Positions 8,482 to 17,467 of a stretch of 36,764 nucleotides of DNA are shown piece by piece. The translations under genes and the position numbers were made by a program. The DNA comes from Bacillota bacterium. GTDB lineage: Bacteria > Bacillota > Dethiobacteria > DTU022 > UBA8154. Location: positions 1-36,764 of the forward strand of contig JAAZMI010000112.1 of the NCBI GenBank assembly GCA_012798895.1, in the 5' to 3' direction. Position 1 is the stretch's first letter. Every line of letters begins with the position of its first letter. Under the pieces are notes generated by a model that saw only the letters and a list, made by a program, of their open reading frames with translations, had not been told where the DNA came from and searched no databases.

Positions 8482-9486
8482 TTGCCTGGCCTGTTGCCTT
8501 TTTTAATGTTGCTCGTGCTTGTCATCATCGGTTTCTCCATTTTGTTCAGTTTTATACCCTTAAGGCTATGGATCGCTGCTCTGGCTGCCGGTGTCCGGAT
8601 CAGCATTGTTACGCTAATTGGTATGCGCTTGCGGCGCGTCATCCCCGCCAGGGTGGTCGAACCTCTGATCAAAGCAATTAAAGCCGGATTGGAGTTAAAT
8701 GTGAACAAGTTAGAGGGTCATTATCTGGCCGGGGGCAACGTAGATCGGGTTGTTAATGCCCTGATCGCTGCCCAGAGAGCAAATATTGAGCTGGGTTTCG
8801 AACGGGCGGCGGCGATAGATCTCGCCGGCAGGGATGTCCTGCAGGCGGTGCGGATGAGCGTTAATCCCAAGGTGATCGAAACTCCCGTGATTGCGGCGGT
8901 GGCCAAAAACGGTATTGAGGTCAAAGCCAAGGCCCGGGTTACGGTACGGGCTAACATCGATCGCCTGGTCGGTGGTGCCGGGGAAGAAACGATCATCGCC
9001 CGGGTGGGAGAAGGGATCGTGACCACGATCGGTTCTGCAGAGAGTCACGAAGAAGTCTTAGAAAATCCCGATCGGATCTCTCACACGGTGTTGAACAAGG
9101 GCCTCGATGCCGGTACAGCCTTTGAAATCCTCTCCATCGACATTGCAGATGTGGATGTGGGCAAAAACATCGGCGCGGAATTGCAGACTGATCAGGCTGA
9201 AGCCGACAAACGCATTGCCCAGGCCAAGGCTGAAGAAAGGCGGGCCATGGCTGTAGCCAGAGAACAGGAGATGAAAGCCTCTGTGCAGGAGATGCGCGCC
9301 AAAGTTGTGGAGGCGGAAGCAGAAGTGCCTCGGGCTATGGCGCAGGCCCTGCGTGAAGGCAAGCTGGGTGTGATGGATTATTACAACCTGCAAAACATCT
9401 TTGCCGATACCCAGATGCGCGATTCCATCTCCAAATTAGGTCAGGATGGCGATGACGAAGAGGATGAGCGGGGACGTGAAAGTTAA
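8482..9486 (+). CDS. floA: Flotillin-like protein FloA
   Basis: About 334 residues, closely matching Bacillus FloA (YqfA): one N-terminal membrane hairpin (about 3-25), the run [16 protein letters not shown], the SPFH/PHB-like domain with [22 protein letters not shown] and INVxANI-type repeats, and the C-terminal coiled coil rich in [11 protein letters not shown]. It forms lipid-raft-like microdomains in the membrane. I choose TTG 8482 because the ribosome site AAGGGGTG (8468-8475) is correctly spaced from it and would overlap the earlier GTG at 8473. The nfeD-floA pairing is conserved. Confidence 0.93.
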   Translation: MPGLLPFLMLLVLVIIGFSILFSFIPLRLWIAALAAGVRISIVTLIGMRLRRVIPARVVEPLIKAIKAGLELNVNKLEGHYLAGGNVDRVVNALIAAQRANIELGFERAAAIDLAGRDVLQAVRMSVNPKVIETPVIAAVAKNGIEVKAKARVTVRANIDRLVGGAGEETIIARVGEGIVTTIGSAESHEEVLENPDRISHTVLNKGLDAGTAFEILSIDIADVDVGKNIGAELQTDQAEADKRIAQAKAEERRAMAVAREQEMKASVQEMRAKVVEAEAEVPRAMAQALREGKLGVMDYYNLQNIFADTQMRDSISKLGQDGDDEEDERGRES

Positions 9487-9581
9487 AAACCGGTAAGACC
9501 GGGACGGCAAATAATTAAAGCCATATTGTTGCTCCTTTAATTTTAAGGTTTCTATCGCCGGGAAGGGGTGTGTGCGGTCGC

Positions 9582-10124
9582 ATGGAACTGATTATTATTT
9601 TAATTGTCCTAAGGGTTATCTATTCTATTTTCCAATTCTTTCAGGGTAAGGGGGGGGAACCGCGTTCGCCGCAGAGGCCCCGTAGGCCTACTGTGCCTTC
9701 CCCGCCTTCGGAGGTCGAAGACCCCCCCGGGAAGATGCTTACAGATTTCTGGGAAAAGCTGAAAGAGCCGGATGAAAAACAGCTTGCGGCCGGGCCCGCA
9801 ACCAAACCGGCCCTGCAGCCTAAGTTTGTGGAAGCTGAAGAAAAGCCCTGGCGGCAAATGAGAGCTAAAATCGGGAAAACTGCTCAGCATGACCTGCCCT
9901 CGACCAGAGATATTCGTCGTTCCCACACGGCTGTTTCCCGGCGGAAAAAAGTTGGACGGCGGGAACAAAGATATGTATCCTCTGTACCTGCACCTTCGAC
10001 GCTGTTGAAAAAAGATAACCTGATCTGGGGAATGATTGCCTTAGAGGTGCTCTCCCCGCCACGGGCTCGAAACCCTTTTCTCTTTGATCGCCGAAAGAGG
10101 CAGAAAAGCCAAAGGGGGGTGTAG
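9582..10124 (+). CDS. Hypothetical protein with N-terminal membrane helix and PPRARNPF motif
   Basis: About 180 residues; not a family I can name. An N-terminal hydrophobic helix (MELIIILIVLRVIYSIFQFF) is followed by a Pro/Arg/Lys-rich, low-complexity linker (about 25-150) and a short conserved-looking C-terminus with NLIWGMIALEVLSPPRARNP. Tails of the type IxxEILxPPRA are, as I recall, found at the end of short membrane-anchored proteins in Firmicutes. It occupies the place of Bacillus yqfB between floA and yqfC, so it may serve the flotillin or sporulation modules; that is inference. ATG 9582 follows GGAAGGGGTG at 9561-9570; GTG 9570 is an alternative. Confidence 0.6.
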   Translation: MELIIILIVLRVIYSIFQFFQGKGGEPRSPQRPRRPTVPSPPSEVEDPPGKMLTDFWEKLKEPDEKQLAAGPATKPALQPKFVEAEEKPWRQMRAKIGKTAQHDLPSTRDIRRSHTAVSRRKKVGRREQRYVSSVPAPSTLLKKDNLIWGMIALEVLSPPRARNPFLFDRRKRQKSQRGV

Positions 10125-10353
10125 GCGCCCCGTAGATCTTTTAAATATCGTCTTTTACTAATATATCCGACACGCTGTAACCGGCCGGCCGAAGCACCCC
10201 CTTCCTTAAACGGTTCTTCAAAACGCTTTTTTTAATTACGGCGTGTTTTGCTTTTTCTGCTTTTGTTTTCTGCCCCGGTTTTTGCGGGCATAACCAAGTT
10301 TTTTTAGCATAAAGTTTAATGAACAGGAGACCGGGAACAGGAGGCGCTGTTTT

Positions 10354-10644
10354 TTGGAAGGCAAGGAATCCGCGAGGAAAAAGAAAAAATGGCCGGAAAA
10401 CCTGGCCGATTTTTTTGAACTGCCCAAAGAGCTCCTTTTAAACCTGCCCCGGATGACGTTGGTTGGCAATATCCAGTTCTATTTGGAAAATTATGGTGGC
10501 ATCATTGAATACAGTGCAGAGCTCCTGCGTTTGAAGATTAGGGGCGGGGAGATCATCGTAAGGGGTAGAAACCTGGCAATAAAACATTTTATCGGTGATG
10601 AAATTTTTATTGAAGGGGAGATCAGTTCCCTGGAATTTCAATGA
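10354..10644 (+). CDS. yqfC: Sporulation protein YqfC
   Basis: 96 residues, matching the YqfC/YabP family: a basic N-terminus, then LPKELLLNLPRMTLVGNIQFYLENYGGIIEYS and the beta-rich LRLKIRGGEIIVRGRNLAIKHF. Family knowledge: it is expressed in the mother cell under sigma-E in Bacillus, and its role is still vague. The start is TTG 10354 after CAGGAGG with a 9-base gap. It overlaps the beginning of yqfD in another frame. In the 229 bases upstream (10125-10353) I see no convincing promoter, including no clear sigma-E boxes. Confidence 0.88.
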   Translation: MEGKESARKKKKWPENLADFFELPKELLLNLPRMTLVGNIQFYLENYGGIIEYSAELLRLKIRGGEIIVRGRNLAIKHFIGDEIFIEGEISSLEFQ

Positions 10645-11890
10645 CCGGGCATGGGGGGCTGAACTTTTGGCTGTGCTGGAACAGAGGGGGCTCTGGCCGG
10701 GTTACCTGCTTATCTCCCTGCAAGGGCCGGGGGTGGCCAAACTTCTTAATTTAACAGTAGAAAACCGGATTTTTTTCTGGGATCTCCACTACAAAGAGGA
10801 TACAGTTACTGTAAAAATTAGGCCGCGAGATTTTAAACGCCTGCGCCCCCTTCTCAAAAAAACTGGTTGCAGAGTTAAGATTCTGCAGAAAAAAGGAACG
10901 CTGTTTATCTTGCTGCAAGGTTGGCGACGCAAGGGGTTGTTGGCCGGTATTATTCTTATTCTATTGTTACCCTGCTTGCTCTCGCAATTTGTCTGGCAGA
11001 TCGATATTCGGGGAAATAATGCGGTGGAAACCAAAGAGATCTCTAATATTTTGGGAAACAGCGGCGTGCACAAGGGTATGTTGAAAAATAAGGTCGATCT
11101 TTCAGGTTTGGAAAGAGAGCTTCTTTTGGAGCTTAAAGAACTGCAATGGGTGGGGATCAGCCTGGACGGTGTCCGCCTCGATATCCGGGTTGTAGAACGG
11201 CAGGGCGAACCGCCCTCCCCGGCGGCAATCGACAGCTTAGTTGCCGCCAAAGATGGGCTGGTTACGAATATTCTGGTTCTATCCGGAGAAGCTTGTGTGG
11301 ATGTGGGGGATACTGTACAGAAGGGCCAGGCGCTTATTGCAGGCAAGATAACGCACGCCGAGGAATACAACGACGAGATCGTAGAAGAAGAGATCGAGGT
11401 GCAACCGAAGGGGAAGGTTACCGCTCTCGTCTGGTACGAAAGCTATGCCGAAGCACCTCTTTACAGGGTTTTAAAAAGAAAAACGGGCAGATGTTCCCGT
11501 TTTTATGCCCTGCGCCTCAAAGAACAAGAATTTCCTTTGGGGGGTACCCGGGAATCTCCTTACCGTAATTATGAACTGGAAAAAATTAAACGGCATTTTG
11601 TATGGAGGAATCTCTACCTGCCTGTCGAACTACTAAATAATAACTATTGGGAATTTGAGGTAGAAACACAGCCGATCTCTTCGCGGGATGCTTTGCAGCA
11701 GGCTAAAAATGAAGCCTTGCAGAAAATTGAGGCCCTGCTTTCAAAGGAGGCCGTTATCAAAAAAAGAACGGCCGGCGAGTATTATTTTCACGAGCTTGGA
11801 ACCGTCGGCTGCCGGCTGATGATTGAGGCACTTGAAGATATCGCTGTTCCGCAAATACCTGCAGATAAAGGAAGGGAGTTCATTTCTTGA
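10595..11890 (+). CDS. yqfD: Sporulation protein YqfD
   Basis: Up to 431 residues of the stage IV sporulation protein YqfD family. A cytoplasmic N-terminal domain has YLLISLQGPGVAKLLNL and the LKKTGCRVKIL region. It is followed by a transmembrane helix (GLLAGIILILLLPCLLSQF), the motif VWQIDIRGN, and the extracytoplasmic domain with WVGISLDGVRLDIRVVER. Together with yqfC it indicates a spore former. Start choice is uncertain: ATG 10595 overlaps yqfC by 50 bases and has a poor ribosome site, whereas TTG 10667 follows a G-run and would give about 407 residues, nearer the family's usual 400. Confidence 0.88.
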   Translation: MMKFLLKGRSVPWNFNDRAWGAELLAVLEQRGLWPGYLLISLQGPGVAKLLNLTVENRIFFWDLHYKEDTVTVKIRPRDFKRLRPLLKKTGCRVKILQKKGTLFILLQGWRRKGLLAGIILILLLPCLLSQFVWQIDIRGNNAVETKEISNILGNSGVHKGMLKNKVDLSGLERELLLELKELQWVGISLDGVRLDIRVVERQGEPPSPAAIDSLVAAKDGLVTNILVLSGEACVDVGDTVQKGQALIAGKITHAEEYNDEIVEEEIEVQPKGKVTALVWYESYAEAPLYRVLKRKTGRCSRFYALRLKEQEFPLGGTRESPYRNYELEKIKRHFVWRNLYLPVELLNNNYWEFEVETQPISSRDALQQAKNEALQKIEALLSKEAVIKKRTAGEYYFHELGTVGCRLMIEALEDIAVPQIPADKGREFIS

Positions 11891-12858
11891 CGGAGGAGTA
11901 TGAAGAATGTAAGCTTTATTTAAAGGATATGGATGAAGTTTTTCCTCTGCTCGGAAAATTTGATGAGCATATCTCTTTAGTAGAGGAAAGCTTTGCTGTG
12001 AGGATTATTCCCCGGGGAGACGAGCTTTCTTTCCAGGGGAAAAAGGAAGATGTAGAGAGGGTCCATGCACTTTTTGAGGAGCTTTTAGCGGTGATTAGGG
12101 GAGGGCACTTTTTAACCACGCCGGAATTCATCTATGCCCTAAAACTGGCCAAAGGGGGACAAGGCCGGGAGATCGAAACTCTTTTCAACGATCTGGTTTT
12201 GATCACCGATCGGGGTAAAAAAATTCGTCCCAAGACGTTGGGCCAGAAAAAATATGTGGAGGCTTTGCGTGCTTTCGATATCGTGTTTGGCATCGGCCCG
12301 GCAGGAACCGGTAAAACCTACCTGGCGATGGCTGCGGCGGTTTTTGCCCTAAAAAATAAAATTGTGCAGAGGATGGTTTTAACCAGGCCCGCCGTAGAAG
12401 CAGGAGAACGTCTCGGTTTTCTACCGGGCGATCTGCATGAAAAGGTAGACCCCTACCTGCGCCCCCTTTATGATGCCCTCTACGATCTGATGGGTGCCGA
12501 AAACTATCTGAAGTATAGAGAAAAAGGGGTTATAGAGGTTGCCCCGTTGGCTTATATGCGGGGAAGAACGTTGGATGATTCTTTTATTATTTTGGACGAA
12601 GCACAGAACACAACTCATGAGCAGATGAAGATGTTTTTAACGCGGATGGGTTTTGGCTCCAAGGCTGTAATTACCGGTGATATTACGCAGATCGATCTTC
12701 CAGGGACGCAGTTATCCGGTTTAGTGGAGATCATGAGTATACTGGAAAATATTCCGGAGATAGCTTTTATTCACCTTACCGATCAGGATGTGGTCCGCCA
12801 CAATCTGGTGCAGAAGATCATTAAGGCTTACGAAAAATACCAGAATGGAAAAGGTTAA
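11887..12858 (+). CDS. phoH: PhoH-like ATPase
   Basis: 323 residues. Walker A is GPAGTGKT (137-144) and Walker B FIILDEAQN (233-241), with the conserved TRPAVEAGERLGFLPGD between them and TGDITQIDLP after; this is the complete PhoH family signature. An N-terminal KH-like region precedes the ATPase. PhoH acts in RNA metabolism and is genetically linked to ybeY, found two genes downstream. The start is TTG 11887, overlapping the yqfD stop (TTGA), with GAAGGGAG 8 bases upstream. Confidence 0.95.
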   Translation: MTEEYEECKLYLKDMDEVFPLLGKFDEHISLVEESFAVRIIPRGDELSFQGKKEDVERVHALFEELLAVIRGGHFLTTPEFIYALKLAKGGQGREIETLFNDLVLITDRGKKIRPKTLGQKKYVEALRAFDIVFGIGPAGTGKTYLAMAAAVFALKNKIVQRMVLTRPAVEAGERLGFLPGDLHEKVDPYLRPLYDALYDLMGAENYLKYREKGVIEVAPLAYMRGRTLDDSFIILDEAQNTTHEQMKMFLTRMGFGSKAVITGDITQIDLPGTQLSGLVEIMSILENIPEIAFIHLTDQDVVRHNLVQKIIKAYEKYQNGKG

Positions 12859-12872
12859 GGGATTAGAATATA

Positions 12873-14981
12873 ATGTTCAATTTATGGGCAAATATTAAAA
12901 TATTATTTAAAAATTTTATTTCTCTGCTTGGAAAAAAAGGGGGCCGGAGGTTCTTTTTGGGGGCGGGCCTTTTTGTTTTTATCTATGTGTTTTTGCTGTT
13001 TTCTATTATGCCCCTCGGGGTCTCCGTAGAATTGGGGAAGCCCAGCCCGCAACGGATTATTGCCCATAAGGAAGTTATCGATACTTTTCTCACAAATAGA
13101 ATGCGGGAAGAAGCTGTTGCTGCCGTGCCGGCGGTTTTCGATTATGTTCCGGGCGTGTGGGAAGAGGGGAAGGCTTTTCTCGGCCACTTTTTTACTGAAA
13201 TTAAGAGGGTTCAAAATTTAAAAGAGGAGGCGGGGGAAAGAGCAGACTTGTTTTACGAGGACAACCCCGATTTCCCGTTGTCGAAGGAGCTGCTCCCCGT
13301 TTTCCTGGTGCAGAAACAGGACGACCTGGATAAGCTGCAGACCGAGATGGAAAAAATCCTGGAAGAGACCCTATCCAAGGGTATCCGGGAGGAAGGGCAG
13401 CAGGCGGCTTTAAACCAGGTTTTGCAGAAGACGAGCAGCCTTCCTTACAGCCCGGAGGTTAAACAGGGTCTGGAAGAGCTACTTGCCCCCCTTGTGCAGC
13501 CGAACATGATCTTTAACACTACTGCTACCAAAACCAATCAGGAGGCGGCCAAACAGGCAATTGAACCGGTGCTGATTTTGAAAAAGTCTCTAATCGTGCA
13601 AGAGGGAGAAGAGATTACGGAGAAGCACATTGCCCAATTAAAAGATCTGGGGCTGTTGGGATCGCGCCTAAACTATGGGGGCTATGCCGGACTTTTTTTT
13701 ATACTTGCCATTGTCTTTATCATCGTCATTCTCTATCTCTATCTCTTTAACAAGGATATCTACGACAGCTTTAGCGCCCTCTTCTTACTGGGCCTGATCA
13801 TCGCCCTGACGCTCGTGCTCGGTCTTGCCGTGCGTTATTTTTCCGGCTACCTGATGCCCGTGGCCATGTGTACAATACTGGTTACCGTTCTCTTCGAGCC
13901 ACGCCTGGCGGTGCTGCTTACGATCGTTTTGGCACTGCTTTTTGGTTTTCTGGTCGATGGTGAGTTCACTTATATAATTGTCTCCTTGTGCAGCGGGCTG
14001 GTGGCGATATGCAGTGTCTCCCGTTTGCAGAAAAGATCCGATCTTACCAATGCCGGAATCTATGTCGGCATCGTTAATATCCTGTGTATAACCTCTCTCT
14101 TGCTGCTCAATAGAGGTTTTCAGTTGGAGTACGATTTCTTAAGGGAGTTCAGCATCGCCATCCTGGCCGGCCTGGGCAACGGCCTGTTTTCCGCGGTAAT
14201 GGCTATCGGCTTGTTGCCCTACCTGGAGAGCGCATTTGGCCTCACAACTGCCGTTACACTTTTGGAACTGGCCGATCCAGGGCACCCTTTGCTGCGCAAA
14301 TTGCTGATGGAGACCCCCGGCACCTATCATCACAGCATCGTGGTCGGCAACCTTGCAGAGGCTGCTGCAGAGGCGGTTGGAGCAGATCCCCTTCTCTCCC
14401 GAGTGGCGGCTTTTTATCACGATATAGGCAAGATCAAACGCCCTTATCTCTTTGTCGAAAACCAATTTACCAGCGATAATCCCCATAACAAGATCTCTCC
14501 CTATCTTAGCGCGCTTGTGATCCGCTCTCATATCAAAGACGGGGTGGAGTTGGCGCGGGAGGCGAGGTTACCGCTGCCCGTGATCGATATCATCCAACAG
14601 CATCATGGGACAAGTTTGATCTCATATTTTTATCATCAGGCGGCAGAAAATGACAAAGGGATTCTGGTTCCAGAAGAGGAATTCCGCTATGAGGGCCCTC
14701 TGCCGCAGACCAAAGAAGCAGCTATCATTATGTTGGCCGATGCTGTAGAGGCAGCAGTGCGTTCCTTGTCACGTCCGGTTGCCGGGAGAACCGAAGGAAT
14801 GGTCAGAAAGATAATTAAGGAGAAACTAAGCGATGGGCAACTGGATGAAGCACCCTTGACCTTGCAGGATCTGGATAAGATCGGAGATACTTTTGTGCAT
14901 ATTCTCGCCGGGGTTTTCCACCAGAGAATTGAATATCCGGAGCGGGAGCTGAAAGCGGATCTGGAGAGGGGGAAAAAATAG
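12873..14981 (+). CDS. pgpH: 7TM-HD c-di-AMP phosphodiesterase (PgpH/YqfF family)
   Basis: 702 residues. An N-terminal membrane helix (about 28-48) is followed by an extracellular 7TMR-HDED domain (50-265), a seven-helix block (about 270-455) and a cytoplasmic HD domain. HD ligands are visible: YHHSIV (485-490), AFYHDIGK (513-520), HIKDG (553-557) and QQHHGT (575-580). Bacillus and Listeria relatives hydrolyse c-di-AMP to pApA, affecting potassium, osmotic and wall homeostasis. It lies in the conserved phoH-pgpH-ybeY order with short gaps, so it is likely co-transcribed. Length is typical. Confidence 0.92.
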   Translation: MFNLWANIKILFKNFISLLGKKGGRRFFLGAGLFVFIYVFLLFSIMPLGVSVELGKPSPQRIIAHKEVIDTFLTNRMREEAVAAVPAVFDYVPGVWEEGKAFLGHFFTEIKRVQNLKEEAGERADLFYEDNPDFPLSKELLPVFLVQKQDDLDKLQTEMEKILEETLSKGIREEGQQAALNQVLQKTSSLPYSPEVKQGLEELLAPLVQPNMIFNTTATKTNQEAAKQAIEPVLILKKSLIVQEGEEITEKHIAQLKDLGLLGSRLNYGGYAGLFFILAIVFIIVILYLYLFNKDIYDSFSALFLLGLIIALTLVLGLAVRYFSGYLMPVAMCTILVTVLFEPRLAVLLTIVLALLFGFLVDGEFTYIIVSLCSGLVAICSVSRLQKRSDLTNAGIYVGIVNILCITSLLLLNRGFQLEYDFLREFSIAILAGLGNGLFSAVMAIGLLPYLESAFGLTTAVTLLELADPGHPLLRKLLMETPGTYHHSIVVGNLAEAAAEAVGADPLLSRVAAFYHDIGKIKRPYLFVENQFTSDNPHNKISPYLSALVIRSHIKDGVELAREARLPLPVIDIIQQHHGTSLISYFYHQAAENDKGILVPEEEFRYEGPLPQTKEAAIIMLADAVEAAVRSLSRPVAGRTEGMVRKIIKEKLSDGQLDEAPLTLQDLDKIGDTFVHILAGVFHQRIEYPERELKADLERGKK

Positions 14982-15428
14982 GTGGCGGTCCTCGTTGCCG
15001 ACATTCAGGAAAAAATTGTGATACCGGAAAATATTATATCTCTACTGGAAGAATCGGGCAATCTGCTTCTGCGCCTGGAGGGGCAGCCCCAGGAATGTGA
15101 GGTCAGCGTTATCCTGGTGGATAACAGCTATATCCGGGAATTAAACCTTACTTACCGGGGGGAGGATCGCCCCACAGACGTTTTGGCCTTTAACTTGGCA
15201 GATGAGTTTGTAGAACCGGATGCAGAAAGGATTCTGGGGGATGTGGTTGTCTCTGTGGAAAAAGTGCAGGAACAGGCCTGTACTTATGGGCATTCTTTTG
15301 CGCGGGAGATTACATTTCTGACGCTGCATGGCATATTGCACCTTTTGGGATACGAACACGAAACAATAGATGCGGAGCAGGAGATGCTGGAAAAAAAGGA
15401 ATTGGTTCTTAAAAAATTCGAATTGTAG
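14982..15428 (+). CDS. ybeY: Endoribonuclease YbeY (rRNA maturation factor)
   Basis: 148 residues with the metal site HGILHLLGYEH (His116, His120, His126) and DRPTDVLAFNL (62-72), the UPF0054 signature. It is a zinc-dependent RNase for 16S rRNA 3'-end maturation and 70S quality control. The start is GTG 14982, immediately after the pgpH stop, with GGAGAGGGGG upstream inside that gene. It is adjacent to phoH-pgpH, as in Bacillus. Confidence 0.95.
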   Translation: MAVLVADIQEKIVIPENIISLLEESGNLLLRLEGQPQECEVSVILVDNSYIRELNLTYRGEDRPTDVLAFNLADEFVEPDAERILGDVVVSVEKVQEQACTYGHSFAREITFLTLHGILHLLGYEHETIDAEQEMLEKKELVLKKFEL

Positions 15429-15439
15429 TAAGGGCAGGG

Positions 15440-15811
15440 ATGATGAAACACAAAGTTTTTTTGCACAGCTTGAAGAATGCTTTCCGGGGTATCTGTTCCG
15501 CCCTGCGCAGGGAAAGAAACATGCGCTTGCATCTCATCGGTGCAGCCCTAGCCCTGGCGGCCTCTTTTTATTTTAGGATAGAAAAGTATGAGTTTCTTTT
15601 CGTCCTGGCGGCAATTGCGCTGGTTTTAATCTCCGAGATGTTAAACACGGCCCTTGAGGCAGCCGTTGATCTAAAGACTTTAGAATTTCACCCGCTGGCG
15701 CGCCTGGCCAAAAATGTGGCTGCCGGGGCCGTTTTATGCGCAACCCTGTTTGCCCTTATCGTCGGCTGCATTGTTTTCGCCGGCAGGTTGAAGGATTTTT
15801 TTATCCCCTGA
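15440..15811 (+). CDS. dgkA: Diacylglycerol / undecaprenol kinase
   Basis: 123 residues with three predicted membrane helices (about 33-45, 52-72, 94-115) and the DGK signature ISEMLNTALEAAVDL (Glu66, Asn69, Glu73, Asp77). Gram-positive members mainly phosphorylate undecaprenol, recycling the cell-wall lipid carrier. The start may be ATG 15440 or the adjacent 15443, with AAGGGCAGGG just upstream. It is 11 bases after ybeY. Confidence 0.93.
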   Translation: MMKHKVFLHSLKNAFRGICSALRRERNMRLHLIGAALALAASFYFRIEKYEFLFVLAAIALVLISEMLNTALEAAVDLKTLEFHPLARLAKNVAAGAVLCATLFALIVGCIVFAGRLKDFFIP

Positions 15812-15844
15812 ATGTTTTCTGTTGAAGGAGGCAATCTCGTTAAG

Positions 15845-16906
15845 ATGAAACCGGGTTTTGGCCATGTTATCGTCGATAGGAAAATACTGGTCCTGGTGGC
15901 CGCGGTGCTCATTTTAAACACAGCCCTGGCCGGGTTTAATTTGAATATCCTCTACAAGCATTTTGCGGATATTAATGAAGAAGAGGAAGGGGAAGCTGTC
16001 GTCCCCAAGCAGGTTATGGTGGAAGATATAGTCGAATATAATAAGCGCCTGGCACAGGATCTGGGCGTACAGGGTCGCACCTCTGTTAAGGAGAAGTTGG
16101 CCACTTTTTGTTATGAACTGGATCTGGCTGAGGACAGCGCCGACCTTGCGCGTCTGCTTTTTACCCGGGGCCGCCAGGTTCAGGAGACAATTTTAAAAGA
16201 GTGGGATGCACTTTTGCGGGAAGAGATATTAAAACTTGTTGACCGGGACAAAAACTTGCAAAGGCAACCGGGAAAGATTCAGTTTACCCTGCAAGTTTCA
16301 TCCGAAAACGGGGTCTTGGCCGATCCGCCGGTGTTGCATGAAGATTCATTAGAGAAGATCTGGGATCATTACCAGGAGGGAAGCATAGCCCAGGAGCGCA
16401 TTTTCCGTATAGAGGTGGAGGAGGGTCGCAGCCGCATGTTAATGCCCTACAATCCTTTGGATTATGTGCAGACTTTAAGCGAGGAGCTGGATTCTTTGCG
16501 CGTCAGCATGCATGAGCTGCGCACCACTGCAGGTTTGGCGGAGATGTCCGGGCCGGGGGTGTTGATCAAACTTTATGATAACCAGAACGGTTATGCCGTC
16601 GGCGATCTGATCCACGATACCGATGTCCGCGATGTGATCAATGAGCTCTTTGCCGCGGGGGCGAAGGGGGTGGCCGTGGGCGGAGAGCGCCTGGTTGCTA
16701 CTTCGCCGATTCGCTGTGTAGGCCCGGTAATCCGGGTGAATCAGAAAGAGATCACGGCTAACCCGGTGCTCATCGAGGCGGTGGGCGATCCAGAAGTTCT
16801 GGCCAGCGGTCTCGATATCATCCGTTTTTCTTTAGAATTTCACCGCGATTTTCGGGTGGAGGTTGAAAGAAAGGAAAACATAGTATTGCCCCAGTACCGG
16901 GGTTGA
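15845..16906 (+). CDS. DUF881 family membrane-anchored protein
   Basis: 353 residues. An N-terminal hydrophobic anchor (about 10-28) is followed by a central acidic/helical region and a C-terminal DUF881 domain, recognisable from SLRVSMHELRTTAGLAEMSGPGV, DLIHDTDVRDVINELFAAGAKGVAVGGERL and VRVNQ-type segments. Function is unknown. In other Firmicutes, DUF881 genes usually sit near division and cell-wall genes, so its position between dgkA and cdd is unusual. I start at ATG 15845 because GAAGGAGG at 15824-15831 precedes it. An in-frame ATG at 15812, directly after the dgkA stop, would add 11 residues. Confidence 0.82.
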   Translation: MKPGFGHVIVDRKILVLVAAVLILNTALAGFNLNILYKHFADINEEEEGEAVVPKQVMVEDIVEYNKRLAQDLGVQGRTSVKEKLATFCYELDLAEDSADLARLLFTRGRQVQETILKEWDALLREEILKLVDRDKNLQRQPGKIQFTLQVSSENGVLADPPVLHEDSLEKIWDHYQEGSIAQERIFRIEVEEGRSRMLMPYNPLDYVQTLSEELDSLRVSMHELRTTAGLAEMSGPGVLIKLYDNQNGYAVGDLIHDTDVRDVINELFAAGAKGVAVGGERLVATSPIRCVGPVIRVNQKEITANPVLIEAVGDPEVLASGLDIIRFSLEFHRDFRVEVERKENIVLPQYRG

Positions 16907-16928
16907 GAAATGGGAGGAGTTTTAAAAA

Positions 16929-17321
16929 ATGGATGTGGATAAGCTGCTTGAGTCTGCCCGGGAGATGCTCCCTTTTGCTTATGCCCCCTATTCCGGTTAC
17001 CGGGTGGGGGCTGCGTTATTGACTACAGAAGGAAAAATATTTAAAGGGGTTAATGTCGAAAATGCTTCTTTGGGATTGACGATGTGTGCAGAGAGGGTTG
17101 CACTCTATGCAGCTATTGCCGCTGGTTACCGTTCTTTTTCGCTTCTTGCCCTTGTGGCCGAAGGTGAAAGCAGGCCTCTGCCCTGCGGTGCTTGCCGGCA
17201 GGTGCTCGGGGAATTTTCCCGCGGGCTGAGGGTGGCTGTGGCCGGGGAAAAAGGTGAATCCAAGATTTTTACTTTGAAAGAGCTGTTGCCCCATCCTTTT
17301 GTCTTGCAGGGTAGAAAATAA
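16929..17321 (+). CDS. cdd: Cytidine deaminase
   Basis: 130 residues of the homotetrameric zinc cytidine deaminase. Zinc ligands are Cys53, Cys86 and Cys89 (TMCAERVA and PCGACRQVL), with catalytic Glu55. The substrate-binding YSGYRVGAAL and NVENAS are present. It converts (deoxy)cytidine to (deoxy)uridine for pyrimidine salvage. In Bacillus it is followed by era; here the next gene is recO. Confidence 0.95.
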   Translation: MDVDKLLESAREMLPFAYAPYSGYRVGAALLTTEGKIFKGVNVENASLGLTMCAERVALYAAIAAGYRSFSLLALVAEGESRPLPCGACRQVLGEFSRGLRVAVAGEKGESKIFTLKELLPHPFVLQGRK

Positions 17322-17467
17322 AACGATGATCGCTTGGGCGGCGTATTTGAATAATCGGCGATCTATAACCGTTCGGTTACCGCGTGGTGCTGTACAAAGC
17401 AAAAAAAAGAATATAGAAGCGGTTTTTTGCCGACAGGCGTTCGGATTTTTAGGGGAGGAGGAGACTT

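Noticed and set aside
9513-9544. AATTAAAG/CTTTAATT hairpin after floA as a terminator
   Set aside because: A/T-only short stem with a 14-base loop and only four trailing T; too weak to call.
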